In this document: positions 61,957 to 64,000 of the stretch, piece after piece
Layout of the letters: every line of letters begins with the position of its first letter
Numbering within the stretch: the stretch's first letter is position 1
Source: Phocaeicola dorei
GTDB taxonomy: Bacteria; Bacteroidota; Bacteroidia; Bacteroidales; Bacteroidaceae
DNA length: 64,000 bases
Reading direction: 5' to 3'
Assembly: GCF_013009555.1 (NCBI RefSeq)
Contig: NZ_CP046176.1
Span: 1,705,501 to 1,769,500 of the forward strand
Position numbers and translations under genes: made by a program
The notes under the pieces: generated by a model
What the model was told of the DNA's origin: nothing
Seen by the model: only the letters and a program-made list of their open reading frames with translations
Database searches by the model: none

Positions 61957-63699
61957 ATGATGAGAAAGTACTTGTTTATAGGCTGGGCTGTATGGATGGT
62001 GGTGATATTGGGTATCATCTCCTCTTGCAGTCAGGATAAGGGCACTTCTAGACTGGCATGGGGGAAATATTATTTGTGGAGTGCCCCGGATTCCTCCTAC
62101 CGGATACTGAATGCCATTCCTTTTCCCGATAAACTTTCCGTAGAAGAACAAGCGTGCTATGCATTACTGATGACACAAGCTATGTATAGATGTGGGCATA
62201 AGATATCTTCCGATTCATTGATAAACATTGCTGTACAGTATTATTCTTCACAAGGTAATGCAGATGATAAAGCTTCCGCTTTGCTTTATAAAGGATATAT
62301 TTTAGAGGACTTGGGGCAGGATAATGAAGCTTTGTATGCCTATAAACAGGCAGAGGAGGCGGTAAAGACTGTTAAGGATTTGCGGATCCATTTTTTGATA
62401 TATACAGCTTTAGGGAATATCAATGGAAGGTATGCTCATTATGAGCACTCACTGTCGTATTATAGAAAGGCGTTGGATCTTAATCTATCAGTTCCGGCTT
62501 GGAATGCAATGGGGGGAGAATATATATTTGCCCCTCTTTATCTGGCTCAGGGAACTCCCCGGTACAATGAAGAGGTCAAGTTGGTTTATGATAAGTTTTT
62601 AGGTTTGGTTAATAGGATGGACTTTACCTCGCAAGAGAAAATCTATTATCAATGGGCCTTGAAGGAGAAAGACAAGCAGGAATGGGATTCGGCGGCTTCG
62701 TTCCTGTTAAAAGCGATGGACTATACCACTACTGTTGAGTCCCGTTACTGGTATGATGCTGAATTAGCTGTTATCTATAAACATTTAGGAAAAACTGAAC
62801 TAGTAGACAGCCTTCGTAATAGGGCATTGAAATCTTCGCGACCACTTTTGAGATCCTCTGTGTACAAAGCTATATACCAGGATTTGCTGGCGGCTGGTAA
62901 GTTAAGTAAGGCTAATGAATATATGCAATGCTATATCAATGAACTGGAATTACTATTTACTTCCGGAAGCCGTACTGAATTGTTTAAAATCGAGAAAAGA
63001 TATGATTACATGGCTTTATTACGTCAGAATGATGAATATCGAAGCCGATGGAGCATTACTCTGTTGATAACAGTGGCTGCTGTTTTTTCATTGACTTTAC
63101 TGCTATGGGGTAGTTGGAAATTTTTTCGCCGCCAGAAACTGGAGATTTTAAGTCATTATAAAAGGGATGCTTCCATGTTGCAGCAGCAGATTGATGATTT
63201 ACAAGAGAGGATAGAAGAGAATCAAGGTGAGGCGAAGAATCTGCAAGAACAGATGCAAATCCTTGAAAAGGAAAAGAAAAGTAAGGAAATACGTATTCGT
63301 CAGTTGGAACTCACTTTCCGTTCGAAACACATCTCGCTTCCGGTTGAGTCGGTGGAGGCAGCACAAGTATACTTGCAAATCGTGACGAAGGGAACTCCTC
63401 ATTATACCCCTGCTGAAGACCGTACTAAATTAGAGTATTGGTTGAACATATCCCGTAATCGCTGGGCCGAGCGATTGGAAAAGCTTTATCCATCTCTGAC
63501 CAACGGAGAGAAGGATATTTGTTACCTGTTTGTAGTGGGACTTTCATTTGATGAGATGGCCAGTTTGTTGGGAGTGCAGTCCCGTTCTGTAAACCGTGTG
63601 GTATATAGAATTTGTAGAAAGATGGGTATAGAACAAGGAAGCAAAGATGAATTTGTGGCGCAAATTTTCCGTTTGGATGATTGCGACACAAATATATAG
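61957..63699 (+). CDS. Membrane-spanning TPR / helix-turn-helix regulator
   Basis: A 580-residue protein. An N-terminal hydrophobic segment ends in ISSC (residues ~6-24), with lipobox character. TPR repeats occupy about residues 90-330 (ALLYKGYILEDLGQDNEALYAYKQAEEAV, HYEHSLSYYRKALDLN). A second membrane segment (WSITLLITVAAVFSLTLLLW) is at about 365-385, followed by a coiled coil and a C-terminal HTH (LTNGEKDICYLFVVGLSFDEMASLLGVQSRSVNRVVYRICRKMG). A periplasmic sensor would thus be joined directly to a cytosolic DNA-binding domain. The likely ligand-side partner is the upstream propeller lipoprotein. Confidence 0.85.
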   Translation: MMRKYLFIGWAVWMVVILGIISSCSQDKGTSRLAWGKYYLWSAPDSSYRILNAIPFPDKLSVEEQACYALLMTQAMYRCGHKISSDSLINIAVQYYSSQGNADDKASALLYKGYILEDLGQDNEALYAYKQAEEAVKTVKDLRIHFLIYTALGNINGRYAHYEHSLSYYRKALDLNLSVPAWNAMGGEYIFAPLYLAQGTPRYNEEVKLVYDKFLGLVNRMDFTSQEKIYYQWALKEKDKQEWDSAASFLLKAMDYTTTVESRYWYDAELAVIYKHLGKTELVDSLRNRALKSSRPLLRSSVYKAIYQDLLAAGKLSKANEYMQCYINELELLFTSGSRTELFKIEKRYDYMALLRQNDEYRSRWSITLLITVAAVFSLTLLLWGSWKFFRRQKLEILSHYKRDASMLQQQIDDLQERIEENQGEAKNLQEQMQILEKEKKSKEIRIRQLELTFRSKHISLPVESVEAAQVYLQIVTKGTPHYTPAEDRTKLEYWLNISRNRWAERLEKLYPSLTNGEKDICYLFVVGLSFDEMASLLGVQSRSVNRVVYRICRKMGIEQGSKDEFVAQIFRLDDCDTNI

Positions 63700-63700
63700 C

Positions 63701-64000
63701 TTACATGGCTACTTCGATGGCCAGTATTTGCGCTTCGGATTTAGCTTCAATTGTGACACTTTCAATGTCCCAGATACCGATACCGTCACGACGTGAAAGA
63801 TTCTCGCCTGCTATATTTATTTCTCCTTCTATAATGAAGATATAAACACCTGTGCGTGGTTTGTGCATACGGTATGTCACACTTTGTCCGGCATCCAATG
63901 TGCCCATAGAGAACCATGCGTCCTGTAGCAGATGCGCCGGTGTATTGCCAGATGGTGAGATGAAGGTGGCTAGTTCGTTACGTTTCAATAACGGACGAAT
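63701..64000 (-). CDS. Pirin-family cupin protein, C-terminal part (runs off the window)
   Basis: The reading frame is open to the window edge (IRPLLKRNELATFISPSG...), so only the last ~99 residues are seen. The segment AHLLQDAWFSMGTLDAGQSVTYRMHKPRTGVYIFIIEGEINIAGENLSRRDGIGIWDI matches the C-terminal cupin of YhaK/pirin-type proteins, some of which have quercetin dioxygenase activity. No start codon lies in the window; the apparent start at 63988 is a TTG inside the gene. It converges with the TPR-HTH regulator with 1 bp between stops. Confidence 0.82.
   Translation of the reverse strand: MRPLLKRNELATFISPSGNTPAHLLQDAWFSMGTLDAGQSVTYRMHKPRTGVYIFIIEGEINIAGENLSRRDGIGIWDIESVTIEAKSEAQILAIEVAM

Noticed and set aside
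1..64000. CRISPR arrays, tRNA and rRNA genes
   Set aside because: No regularly spaced repeat array and no cloverleaf or rRNA-like segment was recognised by eye. A covariance search (tRNAscan-SE, Infernal) would be decisive.

Overview
The window looks like the chromosome of a gut Bacteroidales, most likely Phocaeicola (vulgatus/dorei) or a close Bacteroides. The evidence is a SusC/SusD pair, many TAnnTTTG-type -7 promoter boxes, few strong Shine-Dalgarno sequences, families such as DUF4251, DUF4837 and DUF4922, and CTnDOT-like mobile-element genes. Species is inferred only from gene content.

The first 38 kb is accessory DNA. It opens with a lactonase and a carboxymuconolactone-decarboxylase/hydrolase fusion (0.2-3 kb), then an orphan promoter, a ~180-bp imperfect hairpin, and a SusC/SusD/Crp-like unit (4.2-9.1 kb). 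From 9.2 to 12.9 kb is a small defence-like block. It holds a minus-strand tandem array of very short peptides sharing IN(F/Y)xCPTGMxP(I/V)F plus an Asp-tailed micro-protein, an AbiH-like gene, and an Abi_2 (HEPN) gene bracketed by two copies of a ~55-nt hairpin/terminator element that looks like a small non-coding RNA. Next comes a decayed mobilizable element (MobV relaxase, primase-like protein, helicase lacking its Walker A end). An oxidoreductase/hydrolase/flavodoxin operon (16.8-20.4 kb) lies between it and a broken tyrosine integrase.

From 21.7 to 35.1 kb, after a decayed ion channel and a ~200-bp hairpin element, lies a co-oriented metabolic/stress island. It encodes a ferritin pseudogene and an intact ferritin, a MarC protein, class I aldolase, phosphoglycerate mutase, Hsp20, a frameshifted sigma factor, phosphofructokinase, a CPA2 antiporter, alpha-glucan phosphorylase, an arginase-family protein and methylglyoxal synthase. 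It ends in mobile-element debris (ISL3 tail, Ppx/GppA fragment, two excisionase-like HTH genes split by a broken IS5-type element) and a truncated DUF4251 copy at ~38.2 kb.

From ~40 kb the DNA looks like core genome: a MFS/SpoIID/glycosyltransferase-DUF4922 operon, rlmN (apparently disrupted), DUF4837, pdxA, then a tight operon of nucleotidyltransferase, ATP-grasp enzyme, CDP-alcohol phosphotransferase, LPG_synthase_TM-type membrane protein, HAD and MFS transporter. This sits next to a PfkB kinase and myo-inositol-1-phosphate synthase, which together suggest inositol-lipid synthesis. The window closes with a sigma-54-type activator, LptE, a TPR protein, SecG, exonuclease III, a beta-propeller lipoprotein, a membrane-bound TPR-HTH regulator and a partial pirin-family gene. 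No tRNA, rRNA or CRISPR array was recognised.
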